From assembly GCF_000017165.1 (NCBI RefSeq), contig NC_009634.1, positions 634,249 through 698,248 on the forward strand: 64,000 nucleotides of DNA, in the 5' to 3' direction. Below are positions 55,943 through 64,000 of the stretch, piece after piece; position 1 is the stretch's first letter; every line of letters begins with the position of its first letter. Source of the DNA: Methanococcus vannielii SB. Lineage in GTDB: Archaea > AGJL01 > Methanococci > Methanococcales > Methanococcaceae. The notes beneath the pieces were generated by a model, which saw only the letters and a program-made list of their open reading frames with translations, was not told where the DNA came from and did not search any database. The translations under genes were made by a program, and so were the position numbers.

Positions 55943-56113
55943 ATGAAATTAACCAAATTCGAAACTGCAAGATTAGTAGGTGCAAGGTCCCTTCAAATTT
56001 CAGATGGGGCCCCCCTAACTGTGGAATCAGATAAATCTTCGTCGTTAAATCTCGCTGAAGAAGAAGTAAAGCAGGGAAAAATTCCTTTGTGCGTTAAAAA
56101 ACCATTAAAGTAA
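55943..56113 (+). CDS. rpoK: DNA-directed RNA polymerase subunit K
   Basis: A 56-residue omega/Rpb6 homologue, read directly from the sequence: starts MKLTKFETARLVGARSLQIS, continues GAPLTVESDKSS and ends GKIPLCVKKPLK. GGTGAT lies 4 bases before the ATG. It sits between tRNA-Pro and the enolase-like gene. Confidence 0.93.
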   Translation: MKLTKFETARLVGARSLQISDGAPLTVESDKSSSLNLAEEEVKQGKIPLCVKKPLK

Positions 56114-56145
56114 TATTTTAACCATTTTTTATTAGGGGGATTTTA

Positions 56146-57081
56146 GTGGAAAACAGCACCTCCATAAAACGGGTAACTGCAAAAAAAGTGTTTAAAAACT
56201 CAAAAATTCAGGTTCGTATTGCTACATTAACTAATAATGGTATTGGATACGACGTAATTGATGTTGAAAATCCGGATTTTGCAATATCCGATGTTGAAAA
56301 TATACTTGCTCCAGAGCTAGTTGGTTATCCGGCATATGACCAAGACATTATCGATTCAATAATCTGCGATACGTCCGTAGACAATACTAAAGTCACGATG
56401 GGGACCTCCATAAGTATCGCAAGAGCCGCTGCAAACAGCGTAGATATTCCATTATTTAAACATATCGGGGGAGTTTTATCATCTAATCTACCTGTAGTTG
56501 GATGTTCACTCGTTTCTGATGGTTCTAACCAACTTTTAGCAATTCCAATGGCAGAATCCATTGGAGAAATGATTCATATATATAATACGATACTTTCAGA
56601 ACTTTCAAAAGAGTACTCTTTTAAAAACAACTACGGGGAATATATTTCAAAAAACGTATTTAACGATATTGAAAAATTCAAAGAAATAATATCTAATGTT
56701 TCAGATGAAGAGGACGTTGAAATTTTAGCAGGTGCTAAAATTTTAGAATATGGGGCAAATATTGAAGAAATCGATTATTTGGAAAGTCATGAAATAATAG
56801 ACTTCGATGGAATACTATGTACTGAAAATATCGATGAAGAAGCAGATTTTTCAAAATTTAACCCGTACCAGATGGGCACACTTACTGAAATGAGTTACTA
56901 CGTGAATTATATTTCTGAAAAAGGGCTTAACACCGTAATTGAGGGGGACAATACCTCTTTTCCCCATATTGCAATAGGATTCAAAATTCCTTTTTTACGG
57001 GCAAGTATTAATTCAAAAGTATTAAATGAACTTTGGAATATTGAACGAATATTAAACAATCCAAACATTACACGATTTTAA
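56146..57081 (+). CDS. Enolase-like protein, probably non-catalytic
   Basis: A 311-residue protein that aligns to enolase in parts: GTSISIARAAANSVDIPLFKHIGG matches the enolase region around GVSLAVAKAAA, and ASINSKVLNELWNIERILNN matches the C-terminal helix. Real enolases are about 420-430 residues and have a SHRSGET-like motif and catalytic Lys and Glu that I cannot find here (the corresponding stretch reads EGDNTSFPHIAIGF). It is next to rpoK, where archaea often have enolase. Start GTG at 56146, with GGGGGATTTTA upstream. Possibly a structural or regulatory relative. Confidence 0.72.
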   Translation: MENSTSIKRVTAKKVFKNSKIQVRIATLTNNGIGYDVIDVENPDFAISDVENILAPELVGYPAYDQDIIDSIICDTSVDNTKVTMGTSISIARAAANSVDIPLFKHIGGVLSSNLPVVGCSLVSDGSNQLLAIPMAESIGEMIHIYNTILSELSKEYSFKNNYGEYISKNVFNDIEKFKEIISNVSDEEDVEILAGAKILEYGANIEEIDYLESHEIIDFDGILCTENIDEEADFSKFNPYQMGTLTEMSYYVNYISEKGLNTVIEGDNTSFPHIAIGFKIPFLRASINSKVLNELWNIERILNNPNITRF

Positions 57082-57161
57082 CAACTTTTTTACGCCATAT
57101 TTTATCCATAATTTTTAATACATTTATCTATAAATTATATTATCAGAAAAGGGGGGATAAA

Positions 57162-57350
57162 ATGAGTGTTATAATTGACTACAATAAGTGTAAAGGTCCA
57201 GAATGTGCGGAGTGCGTAAATACGTGTCCAACCGAGGTATTTGAAATTAAAGAGAATAAAGTAATAGTTATGAGGGAATCAGACTGTACATTTTGCCTTG
57301 TTTGTATTGACGTATGTCCAACTGATGCAATAATAGTAAAAGAAGACTAA
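57162..57350 (+). CDS. 2[4Fe-4S] ferredoxin
   Basis: A 62-residue ferredoxin. The second cluster site is CTFCLVCIDVCPTDA and the first is CKGPECAECVNTCPTE, a spaced variant with an extra CKGPEC prefix typical of methanogen ferredoxins. GGGGGGAT precedes its ATG at 57162. It stands alone after the enolase-like gene. Confidence 0.92.
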   Translation: MSVIIDYNKCKGPECAECVNTCPTEVFEIKENKVIVMRESDCTFCLVCIDVCPTDAIIVKED

Positions 57351-57395
57351 ATAATAGATTAAAATAAATTAAATATGAATTATTTAATATATTTT

Positions 57396-57653
57396 TTATT
57401 GCTTTTTTACGCCATTCATTTCATCTAATACCTCAAAAAGTTCTTCCCAAGCATCCAAACTTAATTTTGCATCTTCTTCATTCATTTTTTCGAGTGCATA
57501 GCCCGTATGTATCAATACATAATCTCCTACATTCACCCCCTCTAAAAGGGCGAGTTTTGCTTTTTGTCTAACGCCTTTGTATTCTGCTATGGCATATTTT
57601 TGGCCGTCTTCTTCAAATATATCAACCACTTTTGAGGGAATTGCAAGACACAT
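57396..57653 (-). CDS. hypC: Hydrogenase maturation factor HypC
   Basis: An 85-residue Hyp[13 protein letters not shown] has the N-terminal Cys that carries the Fe(CN)2CO ligand, then [19 protein letters not shown]. It works with HypD in assembling the [NiFe] hydrogenase active site. Other hyp genes are not in this window. Confidence 0.92.
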   Translation of the reverse strand: MCLAIPSKVVDIFEEDGQKYAIAEYKGVRQKAKLALLEGVNVGDYVLIHTGYALEKMNEEDAKLSLDAWEELFEVLDEMNGVKKQ

Positions 57654-57746
57654 ATTTTCACCGAGATTAAAATTAGAAGTATAAATACTAGTGATAATTT
57701 TATAATCAATCTATTTATAAATATCGATAAAATTTGAAAAAAATCC

Positions 57747-58220
57747 TTAAAATTGCCAGAATTTAGCAATTGCTGCAAATGGGAGTACAATCAAAGTATA
57801 TTTTATAATCCTACTAAAAAAAACAGCGAAAATATATACTTTAAAGGGCATTTTAAAAATTCCAGATGTCCAACAGATTAATTCAAACGGCACCGGAGCA
57901 AAACTTGCAATAATTATCCCAAAAAAGCCCCATTTTTTTAGGAATTCTTGGGATTTTAAGTACTTTTCCCGCCCAAATAGTTTTAAAACAAGTTTTTCAC
58001 CATATTTTGAAGATAAATAGTATGTTACACTGCTTCCTAACGTAATTCCAATTGTTGCAGATATTAAAACCAATTTCCAGTCCATTCCAAGGGTTATTCC
58101 TGCAATCATAAAAATTTCATTTGGGACTGGTTGGAAAATGGGTTCGAAAAAGCCTATTAAAAATAGGGCATAATAACCATACTCTTCAACAAGGCCTATT
58201 CCTAATTTGGTTAAATCCAT
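57747..58220 (-). CDS. VTT-domain (DedA/YqaA-like) membrane protein
   Basis: A 157-residue membrane protein with about four hydrophobic segments and the VTT/SNARE-associated signature: PNEIFMIAGITLGMDWKLVLISATIGITLGSSVTYYLSSKYGEK and EFLKKWGFFGIIIASFAPVPFELICWTSGI. DedA-family proteins are flippase-like and help membrane homeostasis. It is minus strand, 41 bp from the FAD oxidoreductase. Confidence 0.82.
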   Translation of the reverse strand: MDLTKLGIGLVEEYGYYALFLIGFFEPIFQPVPNEIFMIAGITLGMDWKLVLISATIGITLGSSVTYYLSSKYGEKLVLKLFGREKYLKSQEFLKKWGFFGIIIASFAPVPFELICWTSGIFKMPFKVYIFAVFFSRIIKYTLIVLPFAAIAKFWQF

Positions 58221-58260
58221 TTTTTACCCTTTTTTCATAATACTTATCGCATATTCCTAT

Positions 58261-59415
58261 TTATACCTGCCAGTAGAACGGGTCGTTTGAAGGATAAACC
58301 TCTAAAAATTCATTGTAAACATCAATTCCCTTAATATATTGTAAAAAATAAGGGGAAACATCCGTTGCGGGAGTCATTGCAATTGCACCAACAACTTTTC
58401 CATTTTCATAATAAATCCTATTCATTCCTCTTTTTTCGGACTTTTTAAAATAGTAACCACTACCTGGGCGATTATATGTTGTTTTAAAGTTTAATGTCTG
58501 TTTTCCAAGTACTGAAATATTCATAGGCATCCTAATTGTAGAAATATTTATACCATAGGTCATTTTTTTTAAAGGAATACCTTTTATGGCGTTATAGATA
58601 TTTTCTGCAACAAGTTTTCCTTCTCGATTTGCAATCGGAGTGTAGCCCCCTTTCACAGCATCACCACAGGCATAAACATTATTTTTTCCATCTACTTGAA
58701 GAAATTCGTTTGTTTTATATTTAGGTGTACCTCCAACAGCCAATACATTAAAATACTCATTATCATTTAACATTTTTCTCATTACGTTGATATCACTCGT
58801 TATTTTAAAATTAGAAATGTTGTTTATGATATACTCTCGAACTTCATCATCTTCAATCATTTTTAAAAATTTTGATCGAACATATACTGTTACATCACTT
58901 CCAAAAGTTGAAAATATGGATGCATATTCTGCAGCAACGGTGCCCCCCCCAATTACAAGGACTTTTTTAGGTAATTTTCTTATATATGGAATTTCATTGT
59001 ATTTTGCACATTCTACGCCTTCAAAACTGGTAGGATAGTCATAACCTGTTGCATAAACCACGTAATCATAATCTTTTTCATATTCTTCTTTAAATTCTTT
59101 AAATTTAACTACTATTCCTTTTTTAGTAAGGGATTCAAGAGAATTTTCCCTCATTACCTCATGAATATTATCTATCTTGTTATGTAAATCGCTTAAAGAG
59201 AGTATATCATTTAAAGTGTGTTTTTTACCTTTTATTGAATTTAAACTTTCAATAGTGTCTGAAACATCTTTTAATGCATTAATATACCTACAACCATAAT
59301 TTAGACAAGTGCCTCCTAACTTATCTCGTTCAAAGAGTTCAACTGAAAGTCCAAATTTGGAAAGCATGCTTGCACATGATAATCCCGCAGGCCCTGCGCC
59401 GACAACTGCAATCAT
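58261..59415 (-). CDS. FAD-dependent pyridine nucleotide-disulfide oxidoreductase (Lpd-like)
   Basis: A 384-residue flavoprotein: AVVGAGPAGLSCASML for FAD and the redox site GGTCLNYGCRY with the Cys-x4-Cys of dihydrolipoamide dehydrogenase type, then the NAD(P) fold VLVIGGGTVAAEYASIFSTFGSDVTVY and NVYACGDAVKGG. It is shorter than a full Lpd (about 460); the C-terminal dimerisation domain is reduced and lacks the usual His-Glu pair in plain view. Start ATG 59415 after GAGGGGATTTTT. Electron partner unknown. Confidence 0.85.
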   Translation of the reverse strand: MIAVVGAGPAGLSCASMLSKFGLSVELFERDKLGGTCLNYGCRYINALKDVSDTIESLNSIKGKKHTLNDILSLSDLHNKIDNIHEVMRENSLESLTKKGIVVKFKEFKEEYEKDYDYVVYATGYDYPTSFEGVECAKYNEIPYIRKLPKKVLVIGGGTVAAEYASIFSTFGSDVTVYVRSKFLKMIEDDEVREYIINNISNFKITSDINVMRKMLNDNEYFNVLAVGGTPKYKTNEFLQVDGKNNVYACGDAVKGGYTPIANREGKLVAENIYNAIKGIPLKKMTYGINISTIRMPMNISVLGKQTLNFKTTYNRPGSGYYFKKSEKRGMNRIYYENGKVVGAIAMTPATDVSPYFLQYIKGIDVYNEFLEVYPSNDPFYWQV

Positions 59416-59499
59416 AAAAATCCCCTCATTTTTTAAAGTAGTATTGTATAATATTTCAAGTAACATGTTTAAATCTTACGAAAATATTCTGGTGATATG

Positions 59500-60630
59500 T
59501 TGAACACTTTTGGAGATACTTTTAGAGTTACCACGTGGGGCGAAAGCCATGGAAAAGCACTTGGTGCAGTAATAGATGGCTGTCCTTCAAATCTCCCCTT
59601 AACTGAAAATGATATTCAGTACGAATTGAACAGAAGAAGACCAGGATATAGTTTATTTTCAACCCCGCGGAAAGAAGAAGATGAGGTGGAAATTTTATCT
59701 GGAATTTTTGAAGGAAAAACCACTGGAACGCCTATTTCATGTATCGTATATAATAAAAGTCAACAGTCAAAAGATTACACGGCTATCAAAGATACCCCTA
59801 GACCAGGACATGCTGACTTAAGCTACCAATTAAAATATGGAAACTATGATTACAGGGGCGGGGGGAGAAGTAGCGGTAGAACTACAATTGGAAATGTTAT
59901 CGGCGGAGCCATTGCTAAAAAACTTATTGAATATACGCATAAAATCAAAGTAATTGGATATACAACGGAAATTGGAACTATTAAAGGTGATTTTAACTAT
60001 TATAATAATCCAGAATTTTTTGAAAGTGATTTAAACATTCAAAAACTTTCTAATCAAATTGAAGATAGCGTTTTAAGATGTCCTTCCACAAATTCTAATG
60101 AAATGAACGAATATGTATTCAAAGCGATAGATGGAAAAGATAGTGTTGGAGGAGTTGTTGAAGTTGTTATATATGGGCTTCCAAAAGGGATTGGGAACCC
60201 AATTTTTAATAAGCTAGAAGGACGGCTTTCAAGTGCAGTCATGAGTATAAATTCTATTAAGGGTTTTGAAGTTGGAAAAGGATTTGAATCGTCAAGACTT
60301 TTTGGAAGCGAAATGAACGATGAATTTTATTTTAAAAATGGAATAATATGTCCAAAAACAAATAATGCGGGAGGAATTTTGGGCGGAATTAGTACTGGAG
60401 CACCAGTAGTTATAAGGGCGTCAATTAAACCCACTCCTTCAATTTCAAAAACCCAAGAAACAGTAAATATAAAAACACTTGAAACTGTGCCAATAAAAAT
60501 CGGGGGAAGGCACGACCCAATAATTGTTCCAAGAGTAATACCTGTAATAGAATCAATGGTTTCAATAACTATTGCTGATTTAATGATTTCAAGCGGATTT
60601 ATAAATCCTTCAAAATTAAGTAACATCTAA
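59500..60630 (+). CDS. aroC: Chorismate synthase
   Basis: A 376-residue chorismate synthase: NTFGDTFRVTTWGESHGKALGAVIDGCPSNLPL (conserved N-terminus), YRGGGRSSGRTTIGNVIGGAIAKKL, GGILGGISTGAPVVIRASIKPTPSI and GRHDPIIVPRVIPVIESM. It makes chorismate in aromatic amino acid synthesis, needing reduced FMN. I chose TTG at 59500, which gives the usual MNTFG start and has GGTGAT 3 bases before it; the frame opens at ATG 59497. Confidence 0.93.
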   Translation: MNTFGDTFRVTTWGESHGKALGAVIDGCPSNLPLTENDIQYELNRRRPGYSLFSTPRKEEDEVEILSGIFEGKTTGTPISCIVYNKSQQSKDYTAIKDTPRPGHADLSYQLKYGNYDYRGGGRSSGRTTIGNVIGGAIAKKLIEYTHKIKVIGYTTEIGTIKGDFNYYNNPEFFESDLNIQKLSNQIEDSVLRCPSTNSNEMNEYVFKAIDGKDSVGGVVEVVIYGLPKGIGNPIFNKLEGRLSSAVMSINSIKGFEVGKGFESSRLFGSEMNDEFYFKNGIICPKTNNAGGILGGISTGAPVVIRASIKPTPSISKTQETVNIKTLETVPIKIGGRHDPIIVPRVIPVIESMVSITIADLMISSGFINPSKLSNI

Positions 60631-60733
60631 AATTAAGTAATTTTTATTTTAAAATTTTGGTTGAAACTGACTGTATTATATATTACCTGAATCCAAGTTT
60701 GATAACTATTTAAAAATTTTAAGATTGATGATT

Positions 60734-61852
60734 ATGGAAAACAAAGTCCCCATGAAAAGAATGGTTAATAGAATTATTTTCGAGTGCGACATCGTGCTTT
60801 TAGCAATCGATGCAAGAGACCCTGAAACCACAAGAAACAGGTTTCTTGAAAAGTACACGATTGAAAAAAATAAAAAACTAATTTATGTACTTAATAAGTC
60901 AGACCTCGTTCCAAAAGAAATCCTTGAAAAATGGAAAGCAAAATTTAAAAAAGAAAACCCTGATTCATCAGTAGTTTTCATGAGTGCTAAAGAAAAACTT
61001 GGAACAAGTATTTTAAGAGATGAAATTAAAATTTATTTGAGTATAAAAAACATAAAACACGGAAAAGTTGGAATTGTAGGGTATCCAAACGTTGGAAAGT
61101 CCTCAATTATTAATGCACTTACTGGAAGAAGAAGTGCAAAAAGTGGCCTTACGGCAGGATTAACTGTAGGGGAACAGTGGGTAAAACTAACAAAAGACAT
61201 TAAATTGCTTGATTCTCCAGGAATAATCGAACCAAAAGACGAAGATGAACTGGTAATATCTGGTGCTTTAAGGTATGAAAAGGCAAAAAATATACTATTT
61301 CCTGCAATAAAAATACTTCAAAGAATCCAATCATTTGATAAAACCATTTTAAAAGAGTATTATAATTTAGAATTTGAAGAAGAAATAACTGAAAATGATA
61401 TATCAAAAATCGGGAGTAAGTTAAATTTCTTATCAAAAGATAACGAAATAGATTTAGATAGGACTTCAAAATCGATAATTAGGGACTTTCAAAATGGAAA
61501 ATTAAATTATTACCGGATAAACATTCGAAAATACGAACAAAAACGAACAAAAAATATAGACTTTATTACAAAACACCTTGAAAAATTCCCATATATTGAC
61601 GATGCAAATCTCGTAATTTCACACTTAGAAGGAATCAATTCGCTTGGGGAAATTAACACAAAACCCGTTATTGGGATGAAAAAATTAGATGATGCAGTAG
61701 TTTTAATTTCTTTTTCTGAAAAGTCACAGGATTCTGGGCGGAAAAAAGTTGAAACACTTGCAAGAGAAAATAAAATTGAAATTTATTCACTTGGCGGTGG
61801 AAAAATTGGAAAACATAGAATTTACATTGGAGTAGGTCAGAAAGCAGATTAA
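60734..61852 (+). CDS. Circularly permuted GTPase (YlqF/YawG-like)
   Basis: A 372-residue GTPase with permuted motif order: LNKSD (G4, near residue 50) comes before GYPNVGKSSIINALTG (G1) and LLDSPGI (G3). This arrangement is typical of YlqF/YawG proteins in ribosome assembly. The C-terminal part (about residues 170-372) includes IRDFQNGKLNYYRINI and an ending SLGGGKIGKHRIYIGVGQ. ATG at 60734 is chosen over two nearby start codons; its ribosome binding site is weak. Confidence 0.82.
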   Translation: MENKVPMKRMVNRIIFECDIVLLAIDARDPETTRNRFLEKYTIEKNKKLIYVLNKSDLVPKEILEKWKAKFKKENPDSSVVFMSAKEKLGTSILRDEIKIYLSIKNIKHGKVGIVGYPNVGKSSIINALTGRRSAKSGLTAGLTVGEQWVKLTKDIKLLDSPGIIEPKDEDELVISGALRYEKAKNILFPAIKILQRIQSFDKTILKEYYNLEFEEEITENDISKIGSKLNFLSKDNEIDLDRTSKSIIRDFQNGKLNYYRINIRKYEQKRTKNIDFITKHLEKFPYIDDANLVISHLEGINSLGEINTKPVIGMKKLDDAVVLISFSEKSQDSGRKKVETLARENKIEIYSLGGGKIGKHRIYIGVGQKAD

Positions 61853-61856
61853 TTTA

Positions 61857-62816
61857 TTAAAAATTTGTCATTTTGCACTCAAAAGTTCCTGTTACTCCGA
61901 TTTTTTTAAGTTCTTTTAATAATTCTTCCTTTTCATTTTTTAGAAGAATTATTACAGAACCGCCCCCTCCTGCACCGGTTAATTTTCCACCATGTGCATA
62001 CTTTTTTGAAGCTTCAATAACCAAATCTAGCTTTTCAGTTGAAATTCCAAATTTTTTTAAAATTTCATGGTTTTCAACCATTAATTTTCCAAGTTCTTCT
62101 TTTGAACGGTTATGTTTTACTTTTTCAATTATCGTCCCGATTTTTTTAAATAATTCCTCTTTTTGAGGATGTTCTGAAACTTCCCACACTAAATCTGCTG
62201 TTTTTCTCGTTCTTTCTTCAACGTTAACAATTAAAAAATTACACGTTTTTATAAATTCACTGAGTTCTTTTGGCATTATTTTATAATTTCCAGCATAAAT
62301 TTCAATCATTCCAGATAAGGTAATTGTTGCAGTGTCAGTTATACTTGCACGCCCTTGAATATCCTTTTCAACCGAATAAGCCATGTTAATTACTTCTTCA
62401 TTTTTAAGGGAAATTCCATAAAAATTTGAAATTGAATTAATTGTTGTTACAACAACTGATGCCGAAGAACCAAGACCGCAGCTTACGGGAATTTCTGAAA
62501 ATATTTTAAGTTTAAACGGAGTTATTGACGTTAAACCCTTAAATTCAATTAGGTAGTTTATTGCATACTTTGTAGCGCATAATACATACTTTAAAGAGGG
62601 ACTGAAATTTGAAATATCTAATTCTTTAATTAATTTAGGAGCTATTTCAAAAATTTCATTTAAATCTGAAAGTTCAATTGTTATTGTTTCAAAATTACCT
62701 TTAATTTCCCCTGTTGTTTTAAGATCTATTGCCATTGCAATTGCAGAATATCCATCTACAACCGCATGTTCCCCAAATAATATGACTTTTGAAGGTGTTT
62801 TAACAGTTAATGTCAT
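61857..62816 (-). CDS. mvk: Mevalonate kinase
   Basis: A 319-residue GHMP kinase: VILFGEHAVVDGYSAIAMAI, PVSCGLGSSASVVVTTIN (the ATP-binding motif), and GKLTGAGGGGSVIILL near the C-terminus. It phosphorylates mevalonate, the first kinase step of isoprenoid lipid synthesis. I chose ATG at 62816, with AGGTAAAAA before it; it is 8 bp downstream of the SelB stop, so the two are co-transcribed. It is convergent with the GTPase gene across 4 bp. Confidence 0.92.
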   Translation of the reverse strand: MTLTVKTPSKVILFGEHAVVDGYSAIAMAIDLKTTGEIKGNFETITIELSDLNEIFEIAPKLIKELDISNFSPSLKYVLCATKYAINYLIEFKGLTSITPFKLKIFSEIPVSCGLGSSASVVVTTINSISNFYGISLKNEEVINMAYSVEKDIQGRASITDTATITLSGMIEIYAGNYKIMPKELSEFIKTCNFLIVNVEERTRKTADLVWEVSEHPQKEELFKKIGTIIEKVKHNRSKEELGKLMVENHEILKKFGISTEKLDLVIEASKKYAHGGKLTGAGGGGSVIILLKNEKEELLKELKKIGVTGTFECKMTNF

Positions 62817-62824
62817 GTTTTTAC

Positions 62825-64000
62825 CTAACCCCACCTTCTAAGTCGTTTTAAATTTATTTTATCACGATTTTCAACATTTCCATTAAAGTCCGCCATTAAA
62901 AGTCCTTTTGTTCCAAAAGTGCTTTTTATTTTCCCAACAATATCTTTTCCAACAATTGAAATCTCTTCACCAATTAATTTTTCAGCAGCGACTTTTGATT
63001 CGGAAAGTCCTTCAATTACGGTTCTTCCCTTGTCTACTTTAATATTTCCTTCTTTTAAAACTTCCTTTTTAATATTTAAGTCTTTTATAGGTTTAAATTC
63101 TTCAATTACGCCATGACCGCAGATTCTTAGTGTTGTTGGTGGAAGGTCAAGCCTCGTAATTAAAACCCTATCGCCAAATTCTGCTAAAACTTTTTCTTCA
63201 AGTTCAAACGCACAATAGCATTCATTTCCAGAAACTACTTCATCTAAAATAACATTTTCAGTATAATTTCTAAAATCTACCTTTTTAAAAGGCACAATTA
63301 CTGCTGGAACAATTAACATTCCCACATTTAAGTGAACCTTCATTTTAGGCGTTAAATTGTATTTAAATATATCTGAAACCCTTATTTTAGCAACAATTTT
63401 ATTAACTGCCTGTAATTTAGTATCTTTTGAAGTTAATATACATCCTCGATAGATTTGTTTTGAGTCCACCCCTTGAATTGCCATCCCAACTCGATCACCT
63501 GCTTTTGCAAAAGTTACACTTTCTTTAAAACATTGTATACTCCTTACTTTTGCACCGATATTTATTGGAATTATCCTCAATTCATCCCCTATTTTAACAG
63601 TTCCCTTAATTATAGTCCCCGTTACAACGGTTCCTGCACCTTTTATAGGAAATGCATGGTCTATTGGCATTTTAAAATAGCTATCTGTTTTTCTAACTAT
63701 TTCCATATCATTTAACGTTTTAAAAATCGTGTTTTTAAGTTCAGAAATTCCAAAATCAGTCTTTGCAGAAATTGGGATTATTAAACTTTCTTTAAGATTT
63801 TTAGTTGACTTAAGTATGGTTTGCATAAACAGCTTTGTCCTATTAATTTCATCAGGATTTGCATTATCAACCTTTGTCATTACCACTATTGTTGGAATGT
63901 TGAAGTGGTCTAAAATAAGCATGTGTTCCCCAGTTTGCGTTTTTGGGCCCTCTTTTGCATCTACAACAATTAATGCTAGGTCAATTATATCTGCAGCACT
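62825..64000 (-). CDS. selB: Selenocysteine-specific elongation factor SelB (partial, N-terminus off window)
   Basis: 391 residues are in the window; the frame continues past the right edge, where it reads SAADIIDLALIVVDAKEGPKTQT, the middle of an elongation-factor G domain (G3-like DAKEG, then TKVDNANPDE as G4). Domains II and III follow (DHAFPIKGAGTVVTGTIIKG), then the archaeal C-terminal domain. It delivers Sec-tRNA to UGA codons flagged by SECIS, here required for FdhA. It ends with the stop at 62825, 8 bp before the mevalonate kinase ATG. Confidence 0.92.
   Translation of the reverse strand, partial: SAADIIDLALIVVDAKEGPKTQTGEHMLILDHFNIPTIVVMTKVDNANPDEINRTKLFMQTILKSTKNLKESLIIPISAKTDFGISELKNTIFKTLNDMEIVRKTDSYFKMPIDHAFPIKGAGTVVTGTIIKGTVKIGDELRIIPINIGAKVRSIQCFKESVTFAKAGDRVGMAIQGVDSKQIYRGCILTSKDTKLQAVNKIVAKIRVSDIFKYNLTPKMKVHLNVGMLIVPAVIVPFKKVDFRNYTENVILDEVVSGNECYCAFELEEKVLAEFGDRVLITRLDLPPTTLRICGHGVIEEFKPIKDLNIKKEVLKEGNIKVDKGRTVIEGLSESKVAAEKLIGEEISIVGKDIVGKIKSTFGTKGLLMADFNGNVENRDKINLKRLRRWG

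Noticed and set aside
1-64000. CRISPR arrays, insertion sequences, prophage or integrated plasmid genes
   Set aside because: No regularly spaced repeats of 24-37 bp with unique spacers, no transposase or integrase frames, and gene content is core metabolism throughout.

Overview
The window is a 64 kb stretch of a methanogenic archaeon. It is AT-rich, with TTTATATA-type promoters, GGTGAT/GGAGGT ribosome binding sites and frequent GTG/TTG starts. It encodes a thiol-type fumarate reductase, F420-type formate dehydrogenase, VOR and KOR 2-oxoacid:ferredoxin oxidoreductases, archaeal mevalonate kinase, archaeal PurO, class I lysyl-tRNA synthetase and archaeal SelB. Gene content and order match what I remember of Methanococcus maripaludis; that species assignment is from memory and not from a search.

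Layout. 1-6.3 kb: a hexulose-phosphate synthase/RraA fusion (cut by the window edge), then an operon of a cupin-type regulator, an AMP-forming acyl-CoA synthetase broken by a one-base frameshift, and VOR. 6.7-14.2 kb: fumarate reductase TfrA, CrcB fluoride channel with a DUF190 partner, tRNA-Arg, an acetyltransferase, a nucleotide kinase-like protein, a type IV pilin-like protein, a Ski2-type helicase and a secreted deacetylase-like protein. 14.3-19.1 kb: two tRNA-Gly, DnaG, a UPF0058 protein, a UbiD-family decarboxylase, L10e and EngB. 19.1-28.2 kb: glycogen and upper-glycolysis cluster (GH57, GH15, GT4, glycogen synthase, phosphoglucose isomerase, ADP-dependent phosphofructokinase) around a divergent promoter with 22-bp tandem repeats. 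28.2-38.3 kb: formate locus fdhC - membrane protein - carbonic anhydrase - fdhA (selenocysteine) - fdhB, followed by a YbjQ-like protein, a histidine kinase/response regulator pair and a divergent FIST-domain protein with a C-terminal DNA-binding-like region. 38.3-51.5 kb: housekeeping genes (phosphopantothenate pathway, transaldolase, PurO, FEN-1, RecJ-like DHH nuclease, KOR beta/gamma, LysRS). 51.6-57.4 kb: tRNA-Cys, tRNA-Ser and the S13-S4-S11-RpoD-L18e-L13-S9-RpoN-tRNA-Pro-RpoK-enolase-like operon. 57.4-64 kb: HypC, a VTT membrane protein, an FAD oxidoreductase, chorismate synthase, a permuted GTPase, mevalonate kinase and SelB (cut by the right edge).

Most notable signals. (1) A 31-nt hairpin 49 nt upstream of fdhA has the GAA/A internal-loop architecture of an archaeal SECIS element, in the 5' leader rather than the 3' UTR. 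The selenoprotein FdhA and the Sec elongation factor SelB are both in this window. (2) A related element of the form GGTACT-spacer-ACC(C)CACA sits at or next to the predicted transcription start of fdhC, the YbjQ-like gene and the response regulator/kinase operon, suggesting a small formate/signalling regulon that also includes the FIST protein. (3) Tandem repeats with helical-turn-like periods (43 bp and 22 bp) lie in the fdhA and glycogen promoters. No insertion sequences, prophage genes or CRISPR arrays were seen.
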